From the NCBI GenBank assembly GCA_034509735.1, contig JACGWO010000001.1, positions 33,669,966 through 33,733,965 of the forward strand: DNA of 64,000 nucleotides, in the 5' to 3' direction. Below, one piece after another: positions 11,837 through 23,499 of the stretch (position 1 is its first letter; the number at the start of each line of letters is the position of its first letter). The stretch is from Sesamum alatum (Eukaryota; Streptophyta; Magnoliopsida; Lamiales; Pedaliaceae). The translations under genes were made by a program, and so were the position numbers. A model generated the notes under the pieces. That model saw only the letters and a list, made by a program, of their open reading frames with translations. It was not told the origin of the DNA and did no database searches.

Positions 11837-12294
11837 TGCACTAGACCTGATGTGGCTTTCGCTTTGAGCGTAACTAGCCGATATTAGTCGTGTGCCGGGG
11901 AGGCACACTGGAGTGCAGTCAAGAATATCCTGAAGTACCTGAAAAGGACTAAGGACATGTTCTTGATCTACGGCGGTGGAGAGTTGATACTGGAAGGCTA
12001 TAGCAACGCTAGCTTCCAGTCGGATGACGATGATGCCAAGTCTCAGTCTGGTTATGTGTTCAGACTTAATGGTGGCGTGGTCGCTTGGAAGAGTTCCAAG
12101 CAGGCTACCACGGCGGACTCCACCACAGAGTCTGAATACATAGCAGCTTTGGAAGCTGCTAAGGAGTGACGTTCGGTTGGACCGAGTCAGCTCCGCAGAA
12201 AACATAGCAGATCCACTTGCTAAGCCCATGTCGCAAATTGCCCATACTCACCATCCGAATAAGAGGTTCGAGGTCAATGGGTGATTGGCTTTAG
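11837..12294 (+). pseudogene. A1 RNase H, truncated
   Basis: After the TAG the frame gives the usual CTRPD...ALSVTSRY segment with another TAG at about 11886 (CAG in B1). The RNase H region follows (ILEGYSNASFQSDDDDAKSQSGYVF, then ADSTTESEYIAALEAAKE). About 200 bp is missing after codon AKE at 12169 compared with B1 (the block holding FCDNNGAIAQAKEP). The last codons (WL, stop at 12292-12294) are recognisable just before the polypurine tract. Confidence 0.83.
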
Positions 12295-12297
12295 GTC

Positions 12298-12308
12298 AAG
12301 TGGGAGAT
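12298..12308 (+). other. Polypurine tract of A1
   Basis: AAGTGGGAGAT directly before the 3' LTR start TGTTGG, the expected plus-strand DNA primer. The same tract is found in B1 (33922-33932), B2 and C. Confidence 0.85.
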
Positions 12309-14539
12309 TGTTGGAATAGGTGACCAAAAAGCCAATAGGTTTGGCAATTTGTAACCTATTCGACAACTTGATGTAAATGTAATATTATTATGTGATGAAT
12401 AAGATGAGTGTTCGTCACCAATGGTACCTTCTTTGTTGCGCTCATCTTACATTTCTTAAAATAGTATTTAACTTATATCGCAACAAAGCCCACAGACCAT
12501 GGATAACAACTCGTGCAGTTGGGCCACGCATTGGATGGTGGTCATGAAGCCAACTGATTAAGAGTTGGGTCTGAAACGTTCCAAGTCGAGGACCTCGAGA
12601 CAGGGCATCGAGAGTCCTATTGAGACTTGCATCAAGAGTCGTGTTCATTGGATGAGTGCCGTGTTTCATCGGCGACAGGCGTGGGACGCCTACACGATCT
12701 TGATGGGTTGGTCGACTGGGGTCGAGCCGACTGGACCGACTCGCGGGGATCATCATATGGAAGCCTTGGAGGCCTGGTCGGTATGATTGGTTTTTCCCGG
12801 TTCCGATAGTACGGGAGTAATCCTCAGACTTGAGGGATCATGGCAGTCGCGTGCACATGACGGCTGTATCTTGGATCTAGCAAGAGGTAATCATTCTGTA
12901 AGATGATTATCATAAGTCTTGTCCAGTGCAGTCGGAATGTGTAGCGAGGACGGTGGATTCCAAGAAGAGGATCCGTCCCCTGTCAGTATGTGACAGAGGT
13001 ATCTCCTATGCACTCGGAGACACGTTCATGCTGTTTGAAGCTGTGGCCACAGTGGTTGGTCGAACAGGGAATGGTTTCCTGTGTCGACGCAATGAAGCAT
13101 ACGTGGTCTCGAGTATTAAGCATAGATGCCTAGTCAAGGATGGAAACCGACGCCCAATTCCATACCCTAGACTAAGGCCGGGAGACGGTAGACGGAAGGA
13201 TCGTACCCGTACGGAATCGGCGCCTAAATGTTCACGCCAATTCACCTAGTCTCTAGTGCCATGGACCGTTGCTAGACGGCCACCCATGGTAACGGACCCT
13301 TGTGGGACACGGGCCCAAGTCTAGCTGAGGGTGAACCTAAAGGGTCACACACAAATCACCGAGGAGGTTGAGAGATCGACTTGGAGTCAATCTCGAAGGA
13401 TAAAAATAAGTTATTAGATTACTTAAGGGAAAGTCCATTGGATGGACGGGCCGATATTGTATCGGGCTTTCGTTTAATTAGTAAATTGGATTTTCGATTA
13501 AATATGAAAAGTTGAGACGTTGAGACGTTGGATCTTTTAATTGGATTAAAAGATCAACGGGAATAATTTAAATAGACATTAAATTGGATTTAATGTTGGA
13601 TTCGTCGTAATTGGATTACGATAAAACCCGGTCCGTTAAATTATACCCGAGAGGAGAAATGATTCCTTTTTTGGAATAGGAAGAAGTTGGACTTCTTCCC
13701 TTAATTAAACATGGCCGACATGCTCCCTTGGAGGAAGCAAAATCAGCCATGTTTCATGCTAGGTGGTATGTTGACTTATCTCTTTTGGAAAGAGACAAAT
13801 CAACTCCAATCAAGCTCTTCCCTTTTGGTATGATTTGATCATACCATAAATTTTGGTAGGCTTGATTGAAGAATTGATGGTGATTGATTGGAATGAATCT
13901 AGAAATCCTTGGATGAACCTAGACACATTCCAATAATCACATTAATTATGTATATATATGAGAATATACAACAGCAAGCATAAGTGATTCATTATTCATC
14001 TTTTTCTAGGAAAAAGAGAAGACAAAAATCCTCTCCTCTCTCTCAATTTTCGTGATCTCTCCCTCTCTTACACTTGTGTTCTTCACTTGATTTTTAATCA
14101 AGAAGAAGAACAAAGTAAGTTTAAGAGAACACTAATTCATATTGTTCTTCTCTTAAACCGATTCCTTCCTAAACCCGTTCTTTTCTAGCAAGAAAAACGT
14201 GTGTTTCTTCCGGTGTGGTGTGGATCACCTTTGGAGAATCTATACGTTTGGATTTCGTGAGCATTCCGGAGAAGGAACAACACTAGTAGCCGGGGGCATA
14301 CGCTAAACAATCAACGGTCACGGTTTATTACGCTTTGATTGATTTCATTTATATATCTATGCCCTATGTGTTTAAATATATGTTTTCAATATTTACACAT
14401 CCTACATCGAACGCCCGGTTGAGCACCCAAGGGTACACCCCTTGGGATTCGTATTTCAAATTAGATTTGATTTAATTTACGTACTTTTCGCGCTTTCTCG
14501 CTTCCGCTCGCGCTCCCGGGCGGATCCGCTTGTCCTTCA
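12309..14539 (+). mobile_element. 3' LTR of A1 (2231 bp, family A)
   Basis: Runs from TGTTGGAATAGG to CTTGTCCTTCA and is followed by TSD copy GATCG. Dyad CTGTGGCCACAG at 13041-13052. It lacks the duplication seen in the 5' LTR and is taken as the reference length for family A. Confidence 0.93.
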
Positions 14540-14931
14540 GATCGTGTAGGCGTCCCACGCGTGTCACCGATGAAACACGACACTCATCCAATGTACACGA
14601 CTCTTGACGCAAGTCTCAATAGGACTCTCGATGCCCTGTCTCGAGGTCTTTGACTTGGAATGTTTCAGACCCAACTCTTAATCAGTTGGTTTCATGACAA
14701 CCATCTAATGCGTGGCCCAACTGCACGAGTTGTTATCCATGGTATGTGGACTTTGTTGCGATATAAGTTAAAACATCGTTTTAACAAATGTGAAATGAGC
14801 ACAACAAAGTAAACACCAGAAGTGACAAATACTCATTTTATGCATCACATAATAATATTACATTTACATCGAGTTGTATAATAGGTTACAAATCGCCAAA
14901 CCTATTAGCTTTTTGGTCACCTATTCTAACA

Positions 14932-15551
14932 ATGTTAACATGAATCTTTTGAAATATCTCCAAGAATTTACCAAACTGTTTATCCAAGTTAGCTTTTAAA
15001 ACTCTCCCGGGATAGGGAACGTCTGGAGGAACATTATCTAAATTAATTTTAAGTTTAGGAGTACTCCCTTTCATTTCCTCTTGAGGCTCCTCTTTTTTCG
15101 GTTGTGGCTCGTCCACGTGCTTGTTGGGTAGTTCTTCTTCGAGAATTTTTCCACTCTTGAGTGTGATTGCGTTAACTTGCTCCTTGGAATTTTTTTCGGT
15201 GTTACTCGAAAATTGCCCCTCCTTCCTACCAAATAACAAGCTCGTGATTTACCCCATTTGGAACTCGATATTTCATATTGATGCATCATGGTTCTGCAAA
15301 CGAATGTTGGCGCGGTGATGAAAGTGGAGAGTATGTCTTCAAAGTTGCTCTTCTTCTCTCGCGGTGGTTGTTGGTATCCCGGTGGTCATTGCTGTTGGTT
15401 ATTACTCCACAAAAAATTAGGATGGCTACACCATCCCGGATTGTAGTTGTTGGAGTATGGATTAAAGTTGGTCCTGCCATCATGAGAGATAAAATTAGCA
15501 TCTTCAAAAATAGTGTTTGGATTTCCTACCTTGCAACCCTGGCTCAAATGA
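14932..15551 (-). pseudogene. Athila-like gypsy gag, C-terminal piece
   Basis: Minus-strand remnant of a Ty3/gypsy gag of the Athila type. Reading from 15551 down: the last part of a zinc knuckle (...LSQGC), an NPYSNNYNPGW-like segment followed by HPNFLW, a TGA, then the region NTEKNSKEQVNAITLKSGK and finally KQFGKFLEIFQKIHVN, which precedes protease in this lineage. At least two frame changes and a stop break it. It is cut on the left at 14931 by the A0 LTR and on the right at 15551 by element C; its upstream half is at 49523-50430. It is one of the oldest sequences in the stack. Confidence 0.85.
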
Positions 15552-17612
15552 TGAAAGCGAGCGTGAATCGTCCCGGGAGAGGAAGTGCGATGGGTTGCAT
15601 AATAAAATTGCAAAGCGTAAACTAAACATAACGTAATTAAAAGCATACATCAAACATGCATAAACGGATCAAGGGGTGTGCCCTTGATTCTCCCGGACGT
15701 TCGGTGTATCTCATGTTCAAGAAAATACAATATGCAGGCCATAGAATTTAGGAACAAGAAACGTAAAAGAGGACTTTACCTCTTGTAGTCATCTTCGTTC
15801 GGCTACACGCATTGTTCCCCGTTAGCACCAAGATCTCAAAGTACAAACCCTCTAAATAGTCCACACGCTACACCGGAAAGCAACGAACCCTCGTGCTAGC
15901 AAGAAATCGTTTCAGGGAGAAGAGACATCGATACAACACTATTGATTAACGCTATCGACGTCTCTAATGTTCTACCTTGAATTAATCAAGAAGAACAAAA
16001 GGGAAATCTTGTAGTGAATTGAAGAGAGGTGGACGAAATTGAGAGAGAGAGAGATGTGAGATGAAAAGTGTATAAAATAGTAGGTGTGTGTGTGTGTTTT
16101 TGAGTATTTATTGAAAATATATTTTTCTAATCCTACTCAACCTCTTCTAAAGAGGCACACTTTGACTAGGATTTTGACCTAGTCAAATCCTAGTCAACCT
16201 AGGCTTTGATTAAGTCAAATTAATCATGGCCCTTCATCTCATCAATCTCTAGATCAAATCTCGTCCATCCATTTTAGATGGGCTATATGGAATGGGCCTA
16301 TTTAATTCTAAAGTAAATAGTCCCACGGTCCAATGAACTTTATATTAGATCCTATTTAATATTCCAAGCCCACTAATTAATTCACCCTTTTAATCTAATT
16401 AAAAGGGAAGCCCATGATTTATTAAATCCAAAAATCTAATTTATGAACTCAAGCCCGATTAATCCAATTAATCCATCGAGGCTTGTATCTCCAAGAAGTA
16501 TAATTTAATCCTATTAAATTAAACCTTCTCCGAGAATTAATTCCAAAATAATTCCTTTCACATTCGGTGTAGCGGGTGTGACTCTTTAGGTTCACCCTCA
16601 GCTAGACTTGGACTTACTTCTTGTTATCTCATAACCAAAGTAGTCTATCACGATGTGGCCGTCTAGCAACGGTCCATGGCACTAGAGACTAGGTGAATAT
16701 ATGACGTTAACATTTAGGCTCTGAGTTACATACAGGTGCGGTCCTATTGTCACCTATCTTCCGGCTTAGTCTAGGTGCGGTTCCCATCCTTGACTTGGGC
16801 ACCTATGCTTCAAAGTTGAGATAGTTTTAACTCTATGATTGACGTAGTAAACCCTTTTCCCACTCAATCAAATGCTATGGCCATAGACTTTGAGAGTTTA
16901 AACCATCTCAGAGCGCAAAGGAGATCTCGTTGCCATAATCTTTGACAGGGGGGACAGATGCTATCTTGAAATCCACCATCCTCTCGATGTACTCCGACTG
17001 CACTGAACAAGACTTATGATGGTCATATCATATGACACGATCACCTCTCGCCAGATCCAAAATACAACCTTCGTATGTGAGCGACTGTCGTGATTCTTTA
17101 GGTTCGAGGACTAATCCCGTACTATCAGAACCGAGAATACGAGTCATACCAACCAAGCCTGTGTGCCTTCCATATGACGATTCCTGCGAGTCACCTCAGT
17201 CAGCCGACACCCTTGTCAACTAACCTACTAATATTACATAGACGTCCAACGTCTGTCATCGATGAAACACGATACTCATTTAATGAATGCAATCCTTAGT
17301 GCAAGTCTCTATAGGACCCTCGATGCCTAATCTCGAGGTCCTCGAGTTGGAGTGTTTAGACCTATCTACAGAAGTTGGTTCCATGACCACCATCCTATGC
17401 GTGGTCCAACTTCTTGTATTCATATATCCGATCTGTGGGCATTTGCTGTTAAATCGGAACGACGTTCAATGCAACATGTAAGCACAACAAACTCATCGTT
17501 GCCAATGATGAATCCTTACGACATTCATCAACATAATATTACTCGTCCAAATGTTGATGAATGGTTCTTAGAACAGCTAACCACATTGACTTTCTGATCA
17601 CCTATTCTAAAA
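15552..17612 (-). mobile_element. 3' LTR of element C (2061 bp, family C)
   Basis: Reverse-oriented LTR, TGAAAGCG at 15552 to CTAAAA at 17612 (terminal CA changed to AA in this orientation), directly followed by the complement of the polypurine tract. It shares blocks with the family A and B LTRs (around 16660-16700, the CACACCCCTTGA-like block near 15670, and the terminal CACCTATTCTAA) but is otherwise diverged. It carries the palindrome CTATGGCCATAG at 16875-16886, in the place where A and B have CTGTGGCCACAG. Confidence 0.88.
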
Positions 17613-20600
17613 ATCTCCCACTTGACCATTAAGTCAATTACCCATTTTGTTCAGAACCTTCTGAGCACGAGTAATCTGCGATACCGACTAAGGTGTCATG
17701 ACTCCGCTATATTTCCTTGTCGAAGCAATACGGTCTAACCGTGTTACCTCTATCCAGCATCGCCTCCTAGAGATGGTGGTTGTCTAAGAATATTTCGTGG
17801 ATCTTGTGATGAGATCTTGGGCCATAACGTTTGCCATAATATGGTTGTCCTGGCCGTGCTAGGCACCACGTCCATCCTGTGGACGCGGTTTTCATCCATA
17901 ATCACTATCTAATGCAATCATCATTCAGCCTGACTGTGCATACTTTTCAGACGAACCATTTTCACTATGCTCTGGAAGCTACTATCGCTTTAGCCTTCCA
18001 CAACAACTCTCCACAGACGATGCATCGAGAACATATCTTTAGTCCTTATTCAGGTACTAAGGATTCTTTTTGAATGTTGTCTTCAACCCCTCAATGCATT
18101 ACCGATTTCTATTGAGTCATGCAAGAAGCACGCTCAACATCAGATCCTATGCATCGAGTAAACATATCTCATGTCTATCTAGGGTTAAGACGTAGGGATA
18201 CTTAACATCCAAGCCTCCTCATTAGTATACCGTGACTAAGTCTTGAATGGCTTAATGCTTTATTCATAGTATCTAAACTTTCTCATCAGTCTAGTCAGAG
18301 ACTGAGTCTTTAACAACTTATCCCCTTACATATCTGAGCTTTCTCATCAGTCTGTTATGACTGAGTCTTCGAAAAGGCTCAACTCAAGATATGTATGTGG
18401 GAGCCCTAAAATGTTATGGAGAATTTTCGTGAGCTACTGTTGTGTTATAGTGATTCCTAATGCCCACTGATCACCTACGTCGTTTAAGACCGAGTCACAC
18501 TCCGTATAAGCTCATCAAAACGATTATTCTAGTTCTTTAGTGTTTCAAACCTTTTTTGAATTTCCTAGCGTATTCTATGGCTCCTCTCCATAAATCTGAC
18601 TACGATGTCTAACATCACGTTCCGCAAGTCGTTTGGATCACTATCCAAATTTGACCTAACTTATCCCGATCACTTGTACCTCTACGACATTCAGGTTTGT
18701 TCTTACGCGGACTGGAATATGATCAATTTATGTAAGAAATGCGATCATAAGCAACATTAGCATTATTCTGCCGTAAACCTGTACAAATCAAACACCGAGT
18801 CTAATTTGTCTCCCACGAGTCCCTCGACGTATGTAGGACCGTCCTACATGCTCAAGGACTTTGTCGGGACACAGGCTTGCCAAACCATGGCACCAATGCG
18901 TGACTCCTAGAAAAATGCCACGTTCCATACGTTGGCAATTTTCAAGTCTACGTTTATACGGGCTGAAGTAATTTGGTGAAACTTCGATCGTCCTTCGTCC
19001 AACGAGGCTCGATCGGTCCCTTTATCAGAGACCGTCATACTTGGTCTTCAAAGGAAGTGTTTCATTGAGAATTCCATTCTCAACTGGATGCTTAAGAGCT
19101 CCCACTACACATATGGCCTTTTCAATCCTTATCAAAACAGGTTTAGTTTTGCAACCATTTTCGGTTCACCACCTCAAGTTTAATTCCAATACCTCACATG
19201 GGACCTTTAGACTTCTGAACCCACTCATGGTCTTGTGTATCAGTAACCTACAGTTGTCTTGTTGGATCATATCCAATAGACTATTTGGCAAGCCTACTTT
19301 GTCCAACAAAGCACTATCGGACTTTTCCTTCTTCAGAAAAGACTTGTAAATTTAGTCAATTCGAATAGTCTATTTCTAGATTCATCGAACTTTCCAATTT
19401 ACTTATCTTTAATAAGAGAAAACTGCCCTAACTGTTGCGGATGCCAAATCTGTAAGTTGGTCTTGATTAATCTATTTAGATCATTTGAATTTTGGGTATT
19501 CATAAACCTTTTATGGGATTGTGTTTTAGGAATTTACGTGTAAACACTAGCAAACATGAATCAATATTCAATAATTTTGTTGATCTTATATGTATGAAAT
19601 AAAACCTTTGTCCAATAAAGAGACATACTTTGATCATGCTAGGTTACGTAATTCCTATAAACTATCCTCACATGATCAAGAATGTACGCCTAACAACTCT
19701 CTAGTCATTTTCAGCAATGGCCTTGCCATTTGTTGAATCATAGAACTGTTCTTGGCTTTCTAATCCTTATCATTTTCTGCAAACCACTTACAGATTCGTG
19801 ACAAGAACGGTATCTAATACCAAACAGCATAAAAGTGATCATGTCAATACTCAAAATCAAATTTTACCTTCATTGGAGAGGGGTTCAGGACGCTCCATCT
19901 TCCAATGGCCCTCTTTATGACAATAAATGCATACATTCTTAGGAATCTATGAACTTGACTGCTGAACACTTTTGCTCTTTCCTTTACCTCCACCTTGTGG
20001 TGTAAAAGGAACAGCACTCGAAGTGCTTAACAGTTGATGTCACCTTAGCCTTCTTCCCTTTTTGGCGTTTGGTTCACTTGTCTTTCGCTATAGAGGTTGA
20101 AGCCTCTCATACTAGTATCAATGGCGGTGATTTTGCAATTGTTGCCTCGTACTACACCAATATAATTATCAACCTGTGAAGATCTTTTTCAAGCTCATTC
20201 ATATTGATAATTAACGGATCGTAGTAGGGAGGAAGAGACTTAAAGGATAATGTCAATGTATGTGTCTATTTCAAGACTGACGTGGAGGTCTTTTGAGCTT
20301 CTCCACTAGGGATAGTATCATCACTCCATGTTCTTTGTACAGACGTCCCTTTCATCATCTTAGCTCCAAAAAATGCTTTCATTGCATTATACCCTACATG
20401 CCGGTCCGAGACCGCATAGACGTTGTGTAAACGAAGCATAATTGAGCCAACATCATTATGCTAGTCGTACTGCTTCTAGATCTCATTTATCATCGAGGCT
20501 AGTACGATACCGTGGACTTGCCGGTGGCCGTCCTTCAACTTTTGAACGCCAAGCATTGCTTTAGTTGTCAACCCCTCCGACAAGGCTTGAGGAACGTCCT

Positions 20601-20704
20601 CATCCGACATGTGAGTTAAGGCCATCTTCATATTTCATAGTCAATTCATGCAGTTGGTTCCATTAACTAGCCTCTAGTAACACATTTGGTGGATACTTGG
20701 ACAT
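17613..20704 (-). pseudogene. Element C gag-pol, heavily decayed
   Basis: Minus-strand remnant of the copia polyprotein. From the 3' end: polypurine complement at 17613-17624, RNase H traces up to about 18060, integrase zinc-domain sequence near 19240-19350, a gag zinc knuckle at about 19895-19945 in which the last Cys has become Arg (CIYCHKEGHWKMER), and the gag start (ATG at 20704, MSKYP-like). No long open frame survives. The span is about 3.1 kb against 4.0 kb in B2. The missing part falls mainly between RNase H and integrase, so most RT sequence appears to be gone. About 18218-18370 holds a three-fold imperfect repeat instead. Confidence 0.75.
18218..18370 (-). repeat. Three imperfect direct repeats of about 61-64 bp inside decayed pol of C
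   Basis: CTCATTAGT/CTCATCAGT...GACTGAGTCTT recurs at about 18218, 18282 and 18343 with spacers of similar length. Nothing comparable is present in the RT region of A1, B1 or B2. Confidence 0.55.
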
Positions 20705-21213
20705 TCATAATATACAAAGCAGAAAATAATAAATAGAATGAAGTAATATTAAATTTAAGTTAAGACTTGGTCTTTATTCCTTAACCTCTCCCACTATTTC
20801 TATGAAAGCCCATCACTCTCAAACGAGATTTTGAAAAATGGACTCCTAGTGGGCTTGGGGTCCCCAAACGAAATTCTCCATACCCCACTTTTACGATTCG
20901 CATGGAAAATAACCTCTTCCATACCATTCTCGTCCAACGAGATTCCCAAGATGTTTTGCCTCACCCTTTTACGCGAACCCGAGAACTCCAAGCAAATCAC
21001 GTTATTCAGGCGTTAAACCTGACCCATCAACCGAATCATAACACTCACTACTACCCCCACGACTCGTTAGACAGGTAACAGGAGTGTATTCACTTCGGTC
21101 ACAACAAACGTGCAACTTATTTTCAGGACAACACGAACCACTTAGGCTCTTGTCCATTTATTAGGGGTCTAATATTTTAACTTGGTCCAACCAAGTGACA
21201 GTTTTAATTGAAC
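20705..21213 (-). mobile_element. Leader of element C, gag-proximal part
   Basis: Matches, on the minus strand, the conserved leader segment of A1 (about 7950-8550) and B1 (about 29590-30160), including the GGGAGAGG motif before gag and the CACGACTCG palindrome area near 21055 in decayed form. No gene is seen. It is interrupted at 21213 by B1 and resumes at 35957. Confidence 0.78.
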
Positions 21214-23216
21214 TGTTAGAATAGGTGACCATGTAAGCCAATTTTGGCAGGAATATGTAACCTATGTCTAGACAAATCTTTGGTATTTGATAAAATAGTT
21301 ATGAATAAAGAAGTGAAAATTCATATGGCAATACTTTGTTTACGTTCACTTATCTACATTTACATTTCTGTTCACTACGCAAACAAAGCCCACGGACTGA
21401 GATACGATTTCGGGGACTGGGACTACGCTTGGAGGTAGGTCTATGAAATCAGTCTTACCGAATCAGTCCGGAAATCTCCAAGTCAAGGAATCCCGAAAAT
21501 GGGTACCGGGATTCCCTTTGAGACTTGCACTAAGCATCTGCTGTCGTAGACGAAGGTCGTCTAAGCAGTGTTAGTAGGTCAGCGTGCTAGGAAGCAGCTG
21601 ACTGAGGTGACTCGCAGGAACCGTCTTACGGAGGGCCTTGAGTATGGTCAGCAAGGTATGACAAGTATTCCCGGTTCCAACGGTACAGGCCAAGTCCTTT
21701 GACTTGAGGAACTACTGAGTTTACCTGTGCATCAGGTCTGTATCTTAGATTGTGGTGAGAGATTGCCAAAATAGTCTTGAGTAGTCATAAGCCATGTCTA
21801 GTGCAGCTCGGGTGCACAAAGTGACAGTAGTTTCCAAGAAAGGATCTGTCTCCTGTCAAAAGGTGTTGACAGTTGAGTCTCATATATGCTCTGTGTCTTG
21901 TCCCTGAAATCTGTGGCCACAGTGACTGAACAAAAGGGAAAAGGTTTCCCTAGCGGCGTTTGGTGAGGACAAACCGACACTTAGGTCCAAAATGGGTACC
22001 TGCATTTTCCGTGCCCTAGACCCTAAGTGATGAGACGAAGACAGAAGGACAAGTGTACTGTTAGAGCCTAAATGTTCATCCCCGAATATTTCACCTAGTC
22101 TCTAGTGCCACGGACCGTTGCTAGATGGACACCCATGGTAACGGACGGATTCTAGGAATCCGACCAAGTCTAGTTGAATGGTGAACCTAAAGAGTCACAC
22201 ACTATCCACACACACACTTAGTATTTAATTTAGAATTAAATATTGGAGTAAATGAATGATTAAATTAGATTTAATCGGGTCCTATATTTTCTTGGAGAAA
22301 TTAATTCCTTCTATTTGATAAAGGGAATTAAATCAATAAATAGGATTTATTAAAAGGGTTGATTTAATGGGCTTAGAATAAATTATAATATTTATTTATT
22401 ATATTACATTTATTCTTTTAGCCTTTTGGAATATTTAATAGGATTTAAATATTCCATTAAATTAAAATCAACGGTTGAGATGGAAAGAGGAGATGGAAGG
22501 CTAGGATTCGTTTGACTAGGTCAAACACTAGTTTTGACTAGGACTTTGACTAGGTCAAAATCCTAGTCAAATTAGGTTACTTAGAGTTTGAGTTTAAAGA
22601 GGATTAAACTCTTCCTCTATATAAACCCATAGTTTCCAACATTTAAGAGATTTGATGATTCTTGAAAAACACACACAACACACACTCTCCCTCTCCTACC
22701 TCTCGTCCGCCCCCTCTCTCTTTCTCTAGCAAGAAAATATTTTTTTTTCCTTAGTTCTTGTTGTTCTTGGAACATTAAGAACTTAGACGAACCAATACCG
22801 TTAATTGATAACGAGTCATTGCTTCGTCCACTCCAAAAATAATACTTGTTCGTTGCTAGCACGACGTGCAAGATACGTGGGTGGATCGTGTGTCACGATT
22901 TGGAGGATCTCAAGAACGAGGTCTTGGTGCAAAACGGGGAACAACGCGAGTACTAGTTGAAGACGAAAACGACAACGGGTAGGTCTCGTTTAAGATTTTC
23001 GTCTCTCTTTATTTTTCAACTCTGGCCTCCATGATTTATTTAATTGTTTTATGATCATGAGATACACCGAACGCCCGGGAACCTCAAGGGCACACCTCTT
23101 GAGCGTGTTCTTTAAATTAAAAGCATGCCTTTTATTTTGTAAATTTTAATATGTTTATTTTTACCGCGCTTCCGCATTCGCGCAATTCCCGGGACGATCC
23201 ACCGGATATCCTTTCA
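21214..23216 (+). mobile_element. 5' LTR of B1 (2003 bp, family B)
   Basis: TGTTAGAATAGG... to ...ATATCCTTTCA, followed by G and the PBS. Contains the dyad CTGTGGCCACAG (21911-21922) and a TATA box at 22618-22625. Confidence 0.94.
22618..22625 (+). promoter_or_regulatory. TATA box of the family B LTR
   Basis: TATATAAA, followed by ACCC, in the last third of the LTR, the expected position for the start of genomic RNA. The same box is at 35352-35359 (B1 3' LTR) and, on the minus strand, at 1988-1995, 39741-39748 and 47709-47716. It is conserved in all five LTR copies. Confidence 0.7.
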
Positions 23217-23217
23217 G

Positions 23218-23230
23218 TGGTATCAGAGAC
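23218..23230 (+). other. Primer-binding site (iMet-tRNA type) of B1
   Basis: TGGTATCAGAGAC, one base after the LTR end. The first 11 bases match the standard iMet site. Confidence 0.88.
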
Positions 23231-23499
23231 CCCAGTTCGGTGTATAGGCCTAGGGTTTATGTGCGTTATAAGCATGAAACGTGAAATTGGCATGTTTTTT
23301 ATTAAATCTTGATTGTTCTTGATTTTAAGCATGTCAATTTTATTGCTTTTGATTCGTGTGAATTTATGAATGTTGGTGATTTTCTGTTTTTCTTGGGAAA
23401 CGGGGTGGAAAATTAAACGGAAAACGAGAAACGACGCAGCCGGCCAGCCGGGAGGGGCTGGCCGCGCGCAGCCGCACGCTGCCGGCAGGGCAGACGCGG
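23231..23499 (+). mobile_element. B1 leader, first part
   Basis: AT-rich sequence turning into the GC-rich block at about 23430. No gene. The GC block is interrupted at 23499 by element D and continues at 28207. Confidence 0.8.

Larger units (their letters stand above)
4016..14539 (+). mobile_element. Full-length but defective copia retrotransposon A1
   Basis: A complete plus-strand Ty1/copia element of 10.5 kb: 5' LTR 4016-6750, PBS 6753-6765, long leader, gag-PR-IN-RT-RNaseH remnant 8558-12294, polypurine tract 12298-12308, 3' LTR 12309-14539. It is flanked by a perfect TSD GATCG (4011-4015 and 14540-14544). The target is the family A LTR of A0 in the opposite orientation, so the element landed in a relative of itself. 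Integrase precedes RT, which is the copia order. The coding region has numerous stops and frameshifts. The 5' LTR is about 500 bp longer than the 3' LTR through an internal duplication. Confidence 0.95.
167..14931 (-). mobile_element. 5' LTR of copia element A0, split into three pieces by later insertions
   Basis: Family A LTR in reverse orientation, beginning TGAAGGAC at 167 and ending CTAACA at 14931. Its own sequence is 167-1400, 3404-4015 and 14545-14931, which add up to about 2.23 kb, the length of the A1 3' LTR (2231 bp). The gaps are a solo LTR of family B with TSD CGTGT and the whole element A1 with TSD GATCG. The PBS at 152-164 shows this is the 5' LTR. To the right, the Athila-like gag begins directly at 14932. 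A0's own TSD cannot be tested, because its other end is off the window; the candidate five bases are 14932-14936 (ATGTT). Confidence 0.9.
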
